From positions 4,030,001 through 4,094,000 of the forward strand of contig JAUEDM010000002.1 of assembly GCA_033439685.1 (NCBI GenBank): 64,000 nucleotides of DNA, read 5' to 3'. The translations under genes and the position numbers were made by a program. A model generated the notes under the pieces. It did not search any database, was not told the DNA's origin, and was given only the letters and a program-made list of their open reading frames with translations. This DNA comes from Apodospora peruviana (lineage: Eukaryota > Ascomycota > Sordariomycetes > Sordariales > Lasiosphaeriaceae). Positions 42,576 to 53,762 of this stretch are shown here, piece after piece. The stretch's first letter is position 1, and every line of letters begins with the position of its first letter.

Positions 42576-43775
42576 ATGCTTCGACAACCAGCTGCCGCCC
42601 TCCGGCGGAACCTCCGCCGGCCCATCGCCGAGGGCACAACCACACCCCGCGCCCGCACCTCCGACACCCCGCGCCGAACATTTCTCTCCCGCCGCGACGC
42701 CAAAGAAACCGGCCGCCCGGTCGAGAACCTCAACCTCGGCCGCCTCTCACAAAAGTCCCAAGAGTACGAGCGCAACCGCCGGGTGTTCCTTTGGTCGGGC
42801 GCCATAGCTGGCATAGTCTCGTTCTGCTACACTGCCTACAAGCTCAAGCAGGAGATTTCCAAGCCCGCCAAGTTTGACTCCGACCCCTCAGCGCCCGGCG
42901 CAGACGCCGCAGACCGCAAGGTGGTCATCCACGACGAGGATGGCCGCGAGATCGTAGCGACGGGCAACAGCACGGTCCCGACCTTCCCGCGCACAATCGA
43001 GCTACCGTCCTACACTGCGCCTGGGCAAGCCACGTCTCCGTCGTCCGACCCTCTTCAGACCCCAGCCCTGTCCCTCAGCGGTGCGACAACAGAATACACC
43101 CTCGTCGGCCTCGGGCTGCGCACCGTCACCTTCATCGGCATCCAGGTCTACGTGGTGGGCTACTACGTCGCGACGGCGGACATTGCGGCTCTGCAGAGCG
43201 CGCTGGTCAAGACCGTAAATCCCATCGCCACAACTCTCGTAGCAGGCGAGCGCGACGGCCTCCGCGGGAGGCTGCTGGATCCCGTCGAGGGCGAGCAGAC
43301 GTGGGACGAGCTGCTGGCGCGCGGCATCCCCGCGCGATCGGCCTTCCGTGTCGTCCCCGTGCGCGACACCGATTTCCACCATCTCAGGGACGGATTCGTG
43401 CGCGCCATCCAGGGCAGGGCCGGACCCGCTGCCGCCAGCGACGAGATCTTTGGCGAGGCCATGCGGCAGTTCCGCGCCATCTTCAACCGCGGGAGCGTGC
43501 AGAAGCGCAAGGAGCTGCTGCTGGTGAGGGACGAGGCTGGCAAGCTGAGCATCGCGTTTGATGATGGAGCAAAGGGTGGTAAGAAGAAGGAGGAAGCAGC
43601 TGGAAGTAGGAAACTGATTGGCATTGTCGATGACGAGCGGGTCTCGCGGGCGCTTTGGCTGAACTACTTGGCGGGCAAGAATGTCGCGAGCGAGCCGGCG
43701 CGCAAAAATATTGTCGAGGGCATCATGGAGTTTGTGGAACGCCCCGTCGGTACGGTCGCCACGCAAGTTGTATGA
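42576..43775 (+). CDS. Mitochondrial chalcone isomerase-like protein (Aim18/Aim46 family)
   Basis: Single exon, 399 aa. The start was set at the ATG beginning MLRQPAAALRRNLRRP, a typical Arg-rich mitochondrial presequence. A membrane segment follows (VFLWSGAIAGIVSFCYTAYK, about residues 70-90), then a spacer. A chalcone-isomerase-fold domain (about 195-390) includes LVGLGLRTVTFIGIQVYVVGYYVA, the DFHHLRDGFVRAIQ helix and a KLIGIVDDERVSRALWLNYL end. This matches the fungal Aim18/Aim46 family, mitochondrial proteins that bind heme in yeast. Lys/Glu-rich insertions (GGKKKEEAAGS) lie in the domain. No enzymatic activity can be assumed. Confidence 0.9.
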   Translation: MLRQPAAALRRNLRRPIAEGTTTPRARTSDTPRRTFLSRRDAKETGRPVENLNLGRLSQKSQEYERNRRVFLWSGAIAGIVSFCYTAYKLKQEISKPAKFDSDPSAPGADAADRKVVIHDEDGREIVATGNSTVPTFPRTIELPSYTAPGQATSPSSDPLQTPALSLSGATTEYTLVGLGLRTVTFIGIQVYVVGYYVATADIAALQSALVKTVNPIATTLVAGERDGLRGRLLDPVEGEQTWDELLARGIPARSAFRVVPVRDTDFHHLRDGFVRAIQGRAGPAAASDEIFGEAMRQFRAIFNRGSVQKRKELLLVRDEAGKLSIAFDDGAKGGKKKEEAAGSRKLIGIVDDERVSRALWLNYLAGKNVASEPARKNIVEGIMEFVERPVGTVATQVV

Positions 43776-44048
43776 AGTTATGTGAAAGCCCTCTAATTTT
43801 TGGGGGATTCTATGGCCCTTGAGGTGCCGTCTTGTATCAATAAATCATGTATAATAATACAGCGGACTTGTAGTAACAGTGGCACGGAAAAGCACCAAAA
43901 CTCCCGGCTCAAAAGTCGCCAGCTAAGAACTGTCTGGGGTATTCTAGCTACGAATAAAATCGATATGGGACCAAATCCAAATCCAACCATATAAATCCCT
44001 TCTGTCCCCCAAGTACCCTCCGTCCTTTCATCCGATCTTTCCTATTTC

Positions 44049-44574
44049 TTAGAGAGCACTAGCCGCCTCAAGGAGCTCCTTGAGGCTCTTGCCATCCTTG
44101 CCATTCTTCGCGACCGCCTCCAGGTCCGAGTTGCCGCCGATGTGCTTCTGGCCAATGAACACATTGGGGACGGTACGCTGGCCCGTGATGTCGAGCAACG
44201 CGCTCTGGAGTTCGTTGCCGTCGCTCTCTTCGTTCAGCTCGTAGGCCTTGTACTTGGCATTCAGACCGTCGAGGATACGCTTGGTGTTTTTGCAGTACGG
44301 GCAGTACGACTTGCTAAATACCACTGTTGAGAGACATAAAATGTTAGCTCGTGCAATGCGCGATATGACGTGAGGTTGAGGAGTTTTAATGTTAGGGTCC
44401 TGCAGTAGTGGTACTTTTGGCAGAGGAGGGTTGGAGGTGCAGGAACATATCAGAACCAGGGGTTTACGTACTGACGCCATTCTCGTCAATCAACTGCTGG
44501 GCCTTCTTGTGAGCGGCGGAATCCATGCTTGCGGCTGAGGTTGTTGAGAAGAGTCTTCGAAAGATGAAGGACAT
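44049..44574 (-). CDS. Dithiol glutaredoxin
   Basis: Minus-strand exons 44574-44472 and 44323-44049; 148-bp intron with GTACGT and AACAG ends; 125 aa. It reduces disulfides and glutathionylated proteins with GSH. The active site is CPYC (SKSYCPYCKNTK), with the cis-Pro TVP (QRTVPNVFIG) and the GG motif of the GSH site (KHIGGNSDL). Two in-frame starts are plausible. The first (44574) gives MSFIFRRLFSTTSAAS, a short mitochondrial-type presequence. The second, ATG at 44526, gives a cytosolic form MDSAAHKKAQQ. This resembles yeast GRX2, which uses two starts for two compartments. Confidence 0.93.
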
Positions 44575-46598
44575 GAAGGGTGAGGGGTTGTTGTTGATGA
44601 CGTTGTTAAAAAGTTCGAACGAGGGGCGGCGGGATTCCTTTTAAGCTTGAATTGCAAGCGAGTGGGCGGAGAGATAAATTGGGGTACGTCTGTAGCAGGG
44701 GAGGCAGATGGCGACGGCGTGGATGAATTTGTCAACTGGCACCTAATCCCCTTGGTGCGAGAGGTCGGCCGGTTCAAGGAGGGCAAGCAATCTCTACAGC
44801 TTACAAAAACAAGGCAAAGAAAAGGGGGGTTTCCCGTTGATAGTGATTAACAATCAGTGGGTATTACTGAGCCTCCAGGAGCTTACTACTGAATAGGTGA
44901 TTTTAGAAAGTGTTTCGCAACAGTGGTCTTTCTCCGATATTGGAGCATTTGGAAACATGCGTCTGAAGTCGGCCAGTCGCGATGGCAAAAGCAAAGATTG
45001 CTTTCAGTGGGGACTTTGAGTCTCCAAGACTGGGGTTTGGGACCTGATGAGATCCATGTGCCCTGGCTGGGGGATGACAAATAGCGCCATATGACGCCAT
45101 GAAGCGGGTGCGGATACCACCGGTATTTGAGGATCAATGAAGCTCAAACCGAAAAGAAATCGTAGTTTCGTTCGAGAACCTACCGAGGACTGCCAGATAC
45201 TTTGGGCGGTGGCAGCAGCGAAATCGACTCACCGAGATTCACACATACCCGATGGCCATCGTTGGACCAGCTAGAGGTCCCATCCGATCAAGACTCGCCC
45301 GAATCCGACTACCATCGCATTGTATTTGAGATACTTGGTTATTATTAGCACCTCGGATACCGATTACCGAATGTGGCCGATAACAGAGGATTTCTCGGTG
45401 CTCTGCTTAGATAACCGAGCCACGATATTAACCATTGCTAGCCAATCGTTGGTAGGTGAAGCTATTCGCATGTCCAGCGGGTCAGGCAGAACACGTGGGC
45501 CACAAAATGGCTTCATGTTCTCCGCGCGGCGACATCTGTTGCCACTCCGGGCTAAGAGTTCACGATGCCATTTACCATAGGTGCGCGTTGTTATCGTGGC
45601 ACAAGTGGTATGCCTGACCTAAGCCAAGCTGATCACACGGTACGGGCTCGTGCTAATTCTCCGCCAGTGAGTAAAACAGAGCTGCCCAAAGTGCTCAGTG
45701 AAAGTGACGATCTGCGCTTGTTTTCGGAGCCTAGCCAGATGTACCAGACTGTCAAATACCGCTTTGGCGATAGCAACATGCAATGCGACATGTAGAGGTT
45801 GTGTGAAGTGTTGAAGATCAACCGGCCTTGCTGCCTTGCTCGGCTCGGCGCACGGTCACAAGTATAACCATTGGGCTCCAGGCATGCAAAAGAGTTCTTT
45901 CTATGATTCAAGAAACTTAAGGTCGAGGATCAGTGTCGCAAAGACGAGGGATTAAGTGGTCTGCAGGACATCGGATTTGTTGGTTTCAAAGTCTGTTGCC
46001 TACCAACTGCCCAACGGCCGGGCAGTGGTGAGGCGGGTGGAAGTCTGGGCCGCCGGACGGGGACGGGATGAATGGCTCATCAGCCGCCTTAGTCAGCATG
46101 TCCCGCTGGCTGCCCCGGCTGCCCTGGAACCTTGGAACCGGGAAGCACTGGGAAGACCCTGTCACCCTGCAACTGCTGCTGGCGTCGCAACCTCAACGTT
46201 GACTCTCGCCTCCACTCCCGTCCCAAACTCTTGCGGACACCTCGTCCACTGCGGCCTGAAAAAGACCCTTTATTTCCCACGGCGGTAATCGTCGTCAAAT
46301 TTGGCGCCGTCTCCTCTGCAATTCCATTCCGTGTGTGAGGACAACTGTCAGCTGTCTCTCCGCCAATCCACCCAAGACGACCACAACAGCCCCGGCGCAA
46401 CCCATTGGCTCACCAACTTCTGTTCGCTCCGATTGATGCACTCGTCGCATCAGCAACACAACACAATCTCGCCGCCGCCCCATCGCACCCGCATCGGCTC
46501 TGGATGATATAATCCCGGTCCCTGTCACTCCTTCTCTTCTTCCCGGTTCTTAACAGGTCTTCGGCAGTCCTGTCGTAGGACCACCAAGACCTTTCAAG
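44575..46598. other. Divergent intergenic region, glutaredoxin / BAG protein
   Basis: About 2 kb without a supported gene; small ORFs on both strands lack domains. Pyrimidine-rich stretches near 46520-46545 probably mark the BAG transcription start. No upstream exon with an ATG that would splice in frame to the BAG gene was found in the last 500 bp. Confidence 0.5.
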
Positions 46599-47876
46599 GT
46601 GGCTTCCGGAGGAGATTTGGCATCGCTGGGTGCCTCGTTTGCGAATCTTGCCAACTACACCTCGTCGCTGCTGAAACTTCCACCTGCGTTGCAAACATAC
46701 GTCGACAGCTCACTCGGTCAGCTTTCGGGTGTGACCGACTACCTCGAATCCGCAACTGGCTATTCGCCTACGACAATCTACACTACCGCGGGCGCGATCG
46801 TTTTGCTCAGCGTCCTGCCAGCCGTCGCAGCGCGAACTAAGAACAAGAATCAAAAAGGGAAACCCGGAAAGATGTCTTCACGGTATGGCTGGTCCTCCCG
46901 TCCGGGCCTATCGCCATTCAACTCCACCCTCGCCGACGGAACCATTCCCAATGTGACCGACGATGACTTTAGCTACATCACCTCCGAGGATCTCGAGAAC
47001 CACGGTGTCCCTCCACGCGGCCTCGATGTCCCTCACTCCTACCGCGCTGCTGAGGAGAGTCCGTCCGACTTTGCCGGCTACAGGCCGGAGGACGATATAA
47101 TGCTGATCAAACACAGAAGTGTCACCTACCCAGAGCACTTCCCGGCATATTCGATTGGCGACGGAAAACTGCTTGTGAGCGACGTGATTGAGCGCGTCAT
47201 CGACGTTCTCCGTCTTCCCGAGCGTCACAGCCATAGGATACGTCTGTTCTACAAGGGTCGTGAGCTGAAGATCCTTGATGCACCAGTGCGGCAGTATGGC
47301 GTGAAGAACAACAGCGAAGTGATGGTGAGTGTCGTCGACTCGGTCCCCGATAGCGGCAGCGACAGTAGCGAGGAGATTGTCGTCGTTGGGCGCGAAGGCC
47401 GTGAGGAACACGACCCTCCGCGATCGTCGCGAAGGAAGGATAAGGGAAAGAAGGACAGGGGAAGGCGCGGTGGAGAGGGGAGGAGCCCCCGCGACAGTGG
47501 GTCGACCCTCGGAGTGCCCGTAGAGGACGACAAGCGGAGAGGCACATCTAGGGTCCGGACTCAATCCCCTTCTGCCCGGAGAGATAGTGCTCCAGTCGTG
47601 CCCGGCGGACCCATCGACAAGATCAACAACATAGCGTCGCATTTCAACACCAAACTGCTACCACTGTGCTTGCAGTACACGGTAAACCCCCCGTCGGATC
47701 CCAAGAAGCGGGAAGAGGAGCATCGTAAGCTGTCAGAGACGGTCATGCTGCAGGTGCTCTTGAAGCTCGATGAAATTGATACTGGAGGAAACGATGAGGC
47801 ACGTGCCAAGAGAAAGGCGCTTGTACAGCAGGTTCAGAATGTCTTGAAGGGTCTTGATGAGAAGGTCAAGGCATAA
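46599..47876 (+). CDS. BAG-domain Hsp70 co-chaperone with ubiquitin-like domain (Snl1/Bag1-like)
   Basis: The frame is open from TAA at 46551 to TAA at 47876 and contains, in order, a helical N-terminus and a membrane segment (TTIYTTAGAIVLLSVLPAVA, about residues 60-80). A ubiquitin-like domain follows (about 190-250, LRLPERHSHRIRLFYKGREL), then a Ser/Arg/Lys-rich linker. The C-terminal BAG domain (about 340-425) runs from DKINNIASHFNTKLLPLC to VQNVLKGLDEKVKA. BAG domains release nucleotide from Hsp70; a membrane-anchored form matches yeast Snl1 at the ER. The N-terminal 91 codons have no ATG. They begin with GTG at 46599 (GTGGCTTCC where an ATG would be expected). The first ATG is 46872 (MSSRYGW), which would give a soluble 334-aa form. 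Confidence 0.85.
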   Translation: MASGGDLASLGASFANLANYTSSLLKLPPALQTYVDSSLGQLSGVTDYLESATGYSPTTIYTTAGAIVLLSVLPAVAARTKNKNQKGKPGKMSSRYGWSSRPGLSPFNSTLADGTIPNVTDDDFSYITSEDLENHGVPPRGLDVPHSYRAAEESPSDFAGYRPEDDIMLIKHRSVTYPEHFPAYSIGDGKLLVSDVIERVIDVLRLPERHSHRIRLFYKGRELKILDAPVRQYGVKNNSEVMVSVVDSVPDSGSDSSEEIVVVGREGREEHDPPRSSRRKDKGKKDRGRRGGEGRSPRDSGSTLGVPVEDDKRRGTSRVRTQSPSARRDSAPVVPGGPIDKINNIASHFNTKLLPLCLQYTVNPPSDPKKREEEHRKLSETVMLQVLLKLDEIDTGGNDEARAKRKALVQQVQNVLKGLDEKVKA

Positions 47877-48715
47877 CGGCACGGCCATGTACCTTCGTGT
47901 GTGGCTTCATGGGTGGTTCTAGATGGTCTCTTGCGGTCTGCTTGTTCTGAGGCTGCCTGTCACATCTTTTGTGGCAGTCGCAGGCATCCAGGGCGCCAGC
48001 TGATTTTGGGGGGTGAACACTTACGCACCAGTCTACTGTGAAAGATCTCTTCACAGCCCCGATCGTTACATCAAGCGTTGGAATTTGTATTATTGAGCAT
48101 AGCTGGCATTGCGATGGATGGGTGGGAAATTCCTGTTTTTAGACGTCCGAGATGAGAAAGTGCAGCTTCAACCCGCTCAGCCGTAAGATAGATCACTGCG
48201 TCGCATTGGAATTGAGAAAATCACTGCTCTGGTTGTTGTCCACTCTATCCTTCTCGGTTTTGTGAGAAAACGTTGGTAGCCGGAGCTGAAGATAAGCATG
48301 AACCAGCAGCTCGTTGAAGCGTGCTGTCGTTCAATCCGAATAGCTTCATGCATAACAAAGATGCAGAAGTGGAGGAGAGTTGAGTGTCAAATGTGGCGCT
48401 TGTGTGGCTCAACCACCAGAGCCGGGGTCAGCCCCACCTTCAAAAACCGTAGGTCTAACCCTACTCCACGCCTGAGGCAGCAATGGGCACTCGCTTGCTG
48501 ACCTCCACCGGTCCAAAAGCGGGTTAGCGCGGTTTGTCTCGACCTCAAGGCACAAGGCCAATTTTGGGCCAATTTTCAACACACACAAAAAAGTCGTCGA
48601 CCATCATCTATCGCGAGGTAAGGAAGCAGCCAAACTTCGCTGCTAATCGATCAGCCGGAGTTTGACTGACTGATCAACTTTTTCTTTCTTTTCCCTCCAG
48701 ACTTCTGCGGCAAAG
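47877..48715. other. Intergenic region upstream of the ribosomal protein gene
   Basis: No gene is seen. The T-rich stretch ACTTTTTCTTTCTTTTCCCTCCAG at 48677-48700 resembles a polypyrimidine tract with acceptor, so a 5' leader intron ending at 48700 is possible. Confidence 0.45.
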
Positions 48716-49744
48716 ATGTCTTCCTTCGAGTCAGTGGTACGTTACGATTCCCGCACACTTTCAATTCCGCGCATCATCCGCACAAACATCGCAAACCCGA
48801 TCACCGAGCGCACACCACTCGAAAATGCAGCATTTCAACATGCTCGGGACGGAACAATTGGGAGGATATGAGCATGCAGGACCGCCAGCTAACAATGCAT
48901 CTACCAGGTCATCGTCGATGGCAAGGGCCATCTCCTTGGCCGCCTCGCCAGCATCGTGGCCAAGCAGCTCCTCAATGGCCAGAAGGTCGTTGTCGTCCGC
49001 TGCGAGGCCCTCAACATCTCTGGCGAGTTCTTCCGCGCGAAGCGTACGTTTTACCCTCCCACCGAACCGAACATGGAAATTGAGGGCATCCGGAGCCCAA
49101 GACCGATTGACGAGAGGGGCTTCGAGATGGCCGGCAGACCGATCTCGAAAACAAGCTGGAAACTGACATTTCGGATACAGTCAAGTACCACTCTTACCTC
49201 CGCAAGATGACCCGGTACAACCCGACCCGCGGTGGTGAGTTCGACGCCCACAATCGACGATGATACAGGCCAGCCGATGCTGACTGGACACAGGTCCCTT
49301 CCACTTCCGCGCCCCGTCCCGCATCTTCTACAAGGCTGTCCGCGGCATGATTCCCCACAAGACCGCCCGTGGCGCCGCTGCCCTTGAGAGGCTTAAGGTC
49401 TTCGAGGGTGTCCCTCCCCCGTACGACAAGAAGAAGAAGATGGTTGTTCCCCAGGCTCTCCGTGTCCTTAGACTGCAGCCCGGTCGCAAGTACTGCACAG
49501 TCGGTCGTCTGAGCCACGAGGTTGGCTGGAAGTACCAGGATGTTGTTGCGAGGTGCGTTACCACGAGACGGCGTTTTCTCCGGTGGAATGCTAACCCTGA
49601 GACAGATTGGAGGAGAGACGCAAGGCCAAGGGCGCTGCCTACTACGAGCGCAAGAAGCTGGCTGCGAGACAGCTGTCCGAGGCGAAGAAGTCCGCAAAGG
49701 TCGACACCAAGACGGCGCAGGCTCTCGAGTCCTTCGGCTACTAG
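48716..49744 (+). CDS. RPL16: 60S ribosomal protein uL13 (L13A / yeast L16)
   Basis: Five exons: 48716-48736, 48908-49043, 49181-49234, 49294-49552 and 49606-49744. They total 609 bp (202 aa), close to the usual length. All introns are GT-AG (171, 137, 59 and 53 bp). It is a structural protein of the large cytosolic subunit. The joined protein reads MSSFESVVIVDGKGHLLGRL, then ASIVAKQLLNGQKVVVVRCE, ALNISGEFFRAK-LKYHSYL, RKMTRYNPTRGGPFHFRAPS, and ends KTAQALESFGY. These are hallmark uL13 segments. The first coding exon is only 21 nt. An intron-rich 5' end and small first exon are usual for fungal ribosomal protein genes. Confidence 0.97.
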
Positions 49745-52700
49745 AGATAGTGGTCACCCGCACACTTTTCTGTCCTTTTGCGTTTTCACTCAAGATTGGC
49801 GCGGTGGTTCGGGCATCAACTTCATTTGCGTGGAAGGTGGGATAGGCAACGGTTGTCTGACACACTGCGTCCCGGGCTCGGGACCTCATAAAATAAATGA
49901 GATCACAACCAATGGAGATGAGCTTGCATAGGCGAGATAAAAAATACCCAAAATCTGGCGGCAGGCTCTGCGATGATAATGTGTTTTTGTCAGCATCCGC
50001 ATGCCCACCAGTCAACACGAACGACATCCAATCTACACACCCGATGGTTCTCCGAGTGTGTGAACGAGTGAGATGAGGAAGGAGTTTTGGTGTTTGTAGT
50101 CCCATCTATCGTCTTTCTAAGCAGCTGTCTCCGTCTCTGCGCATCTGGTGAATCCTGACTGCTTGCACGTCATCGGGTGAACATGCGTCACCCGTTCCCA
50201 CTGGTGTGTCCCTGTCGGTTCGCTGCCGTGGGGCCCTGTCATCTGGGGTCCAGGTCTTGTCCCTGTTTGTGCACCTGTTTATCCGCGTTCCAACAAACCG
50301 GCATGAAATGACGAGCCACCACTACCATTCCAGGCATGGTAACTTTTTACACAAAGCCAGTGTGATGTGTCGATCTCATGGTCAAGCAGGTCAGAACGTC
50401 TTCTCACAGTCGGTACCAGCTTAATAATTCTATGAACGTAAAGACAAGTTGAACTCTATCCTCGCAATTTATAGACCAGACATGTGCCTCTTGTACCATC
50501 TCGATACGCTCAAAACAAAATGCTGGATACGATTTCAAACCATCATACCTGGTCTCATTTACATCCAGCCCAGTCTGGGCAAGTGCTAGTCTCAGGTGAA
50601 GCACCTTGGCAAAGCAGGATGCGTGGGGAAATCAACAGATATCGCTATTGGATAGTATCATAATGTGCTCGCACTGCCAAGTGAATATGTATGCCTTGCA
50701 ATCAGCAGTAAAAGGCACTTTGGTCTCACAGAGCCTCGAGATATATCATCCGGTTACATCAGCAAGACCGTGAACTGAGGTTTGTGGCCATGTGGTTTGA
50801 GAAGAACCGCCTACTTCGAGATAAGCCTGCGGCAAAACAGGTCATTTGTTGTCAACGGCCAGTCATATCTACCACTAGCGATATCAGGACATCTAACAGG
50901 AACATAGAATCATTTTTCATTATCAATCTACGTGTTAAACCGCAAGGCATTAAGATGTATCAAAACGAGACCTTGCACCCACCGGGCAACCCTAGAGGGT
51001 GTTTCGGAAAATCTAAAAGGCCTGTGTTTGTTTATTTGATCTTATTACTTGGATAATTAGAGACATATTCTCCTTTATAGCTGGCACTTTCACCCTCGGT
51101 TTAATTCTGTTTCGCTAGATAAGTAATAACTTGGGTATTCGCGCATCTTACCGGTTTATTCGCCCCATTATATACGATTTAAACCTTCTTATTGACCTAT
51201 TCTACTTCTTAACCAGCCTACGCATTCTTTTTATAGGTAGGCTTACTGTGACGGTCAGTGCGATTGAGTCTTGATTGAATTGATTGCGACCGTCAACGGT
51301 ATATAACCCATTAGAATTCCAAAGGCTGACACCTTTGGTATTATGGCATCCTTTTGCGATTGAGGGGGGTTTGGTGTAATGGTTTGAGTCATTGCACTGG
51401 CTCGTCACAGACAACATCTATTACGATCAGACGCCATCCATGGCTACGCCTATCCGTCCAGAACACTTAGGTCACGCCCTTCCTCCATAACACGGCATTC
51501 TTCCCGTCTCAACCTCGTCAAGTTTACATCCTTTCGGGTTCTCATAGCTACGCATAGCGAGTTTACCGTCTGTCTCTCGGGCTGGCTTTTATTTATTAGT
51601 TATTATGCGACTCATAACTTGTTGTCTCCACATCTAAAAGCTTTAGATGCTTGCGAAGCAAGACATGTTCAGGTTATAAACACGTAAATCAGTCACCAAG
51701 AAAATTGTTTGTTAGCATTAATTAAGTAGTGAAAAAAGAAAGGAAGTAGAAAAAAAGGGACGGCGGCGGCGGCGGCCGGCGCGCTGGTATAAACAGTTCC
51801 TGCCATCTCTGGGCCGGACTCAGGGCAACACGTCTTCCCGGTTTGTCCGTTTAAAACTCATCCCACCTTCCGAGATTCCCAACGTACCTGCTCTGACAGC
51901 CTGGGCCGGGTCGGGCCCGGAATCAACATTGTATTCTTTAAGCCGAGAGTTCCCGTGTTAAGAGGGAAGGAGAAACGGGCATGCTTCCCCAACTGCGAGA
52001 GTTACGGTATTATTTAACCGCCTCCGTTGGGCTCCCGAATCCCGATTACACAAGGGCGGGGCGGGACCAGACCGGCAACGCACCGGGGCTGGCCGGGGCC
52101 CAGATACATGCTTAAAATGTCAACTGTTGGTTAGAGCCCGAGCCATTTACCTGCTCAGGGGCATCCAAAGCCACAAAAAGGGCAGCTATGAGACGTGTCG
52201 CCAACACCAGGGCGAATGTACGAGCAAGAAGCAGACCATGGGGAATAGGGGTTTGTCTTTGCAGCAGGCTGGCCAAAACAACTACCTTGCTTCATTTGAG
52301 TTCACTTGTTATCATAAGGGTGAGGGAAGGGAGAAATTAATTATTTGGAAATGCATTATGCGCCTTCACAGTGGTTCTAGTGCCCGTCCGCGTTTATCGG
52401 CGATCACTTCGCAGGATGGGCGACCGCTATAACTTGACCCTAAATATCTACAGACCACAACACTTCACGGATGATCTGCAAAATGTCGCACATGTGGATG
52501 ACGATTTATACGGATAACTCACTACCGATGGATTTACCCCATATGTCATGGTATTAGTCGGTCCCAACATTTATTATGGCAATATGGCAGGGCAGGCGAA
52601 GCCGGTCCTGCTAACACGTTTGCCTCCGAACCATACTGCATGGGATGATAAAAGTGCAGCCACTAAACCAAATTAAAAACCCCTTCAAATTGAAGATATG

Positions 52701-52811
52701 ATTTGTCCAAGGGACGCGTAGTAGGCTTCATCTGCGTTCTAACAACTGACTGAGTCTTAATTACCATGACCCATACCCCAAAATATTATGCGCATAATAA
52801 TGTAGGCCGGT
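49745..52811. other. Gene-poor region
   Basis: About 3 kb in which no gene could be supported on either strand. The segment 50400-51420 is AT-rich and ORF-poor. 51760-51790 has a CGGCGG tract. 51830-52110 is GC-rich without coding potential. A short inverted GACGGTC/GACCGTC pair lies at 51251-51295. No transposase or reverse transcriptase fragment could be recognised. It may be decayed mobile DNA, but no specific element is shown. Confidence 0.5.
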
Positions 52812-52893
52812 GCGCTAGCCAACTGCGCCAAGGTCCCTGGATTGTTCAAAGGACGAGTAGGAAGCAAGAAGTAAGAGGTGTGGGTGGCTGGAA
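52812..52893 (-). repeat. Inverted partial copy of the tRNA-Met gene and its 5' flank
   Basis: Read on the minus strand, 52837-52812 is identical to the first 26 nt of the tRNA-Met gene at 53763 (GGGACCTTGGCG to GGCTAGCGC). The sequence 5' of it (52893-52838) matches the tRNA's own 5' flank (53706-53762) with a few substitutions, e.g. CCACCCACACCTCTTA and CGTCCTTT. Similarity stops at the end of the D arm, so the copy cannot form a tRNA. Confidence 0.85.
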
Positions 52894-53762
52894 ATTTTGG
52901 TGTGATTTTGGCACAGCACCGGGCTCCTTTTGGCTCCCAAACCCTCTCCTTTTCGCGGCTTGAAGGCATTTACATGTATTGTTGCATCCCAAACTCAATT
53001 CTACAGCCGGACTTCAAAAAGACATAATTCACATCATTGCAATAATTCATTATGTCCCGCAATATGACACGAAGTACGTCTCAACAAACTTTCAGAATAT
53101 TTCTTGTAACGAAGACCGATATGTATCTCTAGAGGATTTGGGTTGCTGCTAAGTTATTGAAGGGAAGCTTCAATAGGCAATCTTGGACATGCCTCACGAT
53201 CATTCGCCTGATCACTGGGTATCAAGTCTTTCAGTTTCCGGATTATGACCCTACAAATTGGTACATTAGTGAACGACGGTGCCATTATGCTAGTCTCTGG
53301 AGAATGACGTTAAATTAGGTTTTTGGTGGCTGATATCGCATGGATGTTGTCTGGGGAGATCCCCACACAATATCAATGCGACTCAACGTTTGGACTCCCC
53401 CGTACCATTGCGTACCACCACAAAAGACCGAGGTGTGCAAGTGTTCCTGGGTAGATTCTGGTCTTCTGGAGTAAAGAGAACATATTACTTGGTGGAGGGA
53501 ATACCTGGGTATTGTGCTGGTCCGGAGCATATCCAAACATAAGCCCCTTTTCATCTAGCAAATGGGATTTCACAGTTCCCAAGCTCTCCAGGCTCAACAA
53601 ACGTTGCAGGGACGTTAGTCAGCATGGTTGCATCCGTCTTGGTTAGCCTGAGCCAAGGTCAAAGGTCCCCTGCCATACCAAATCCCTGGAAATCCCTCAA
53701 ATCGCTTCCAGCCCACCCACACCTCTTATTTTTCGTTTCCTGCCCGTCCTTTCAACAATACA
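52894..53762. other. Spacer between the tRNA fragment and tRNA-Met
   Basis: No gene is seen. The last about 57 bp are the 5' flank of tRNA-Met that is duplicated, inverted, at 52838-52893. Confidence 0.55.

Noticed and set aside
43002..43766. Minus-strand ORF of 254 codons opposite the Aim18-like gene
   Set aside because: Antisense shadow; the plus strand has presequence, membrane helix and CHI-like domain.
46908..47642. Minus-strand ORF of 244 codons opposite the BAG gene
   Set aside because: Antisense shadow without domains; the plus strand has Ubl and BAG domains.
51830..52110. GC-rich block considered as a possible rDNA or transposon fragment
   Set aside because: No rRNA signature sequence, ORF or terminal repeat could be recognised.
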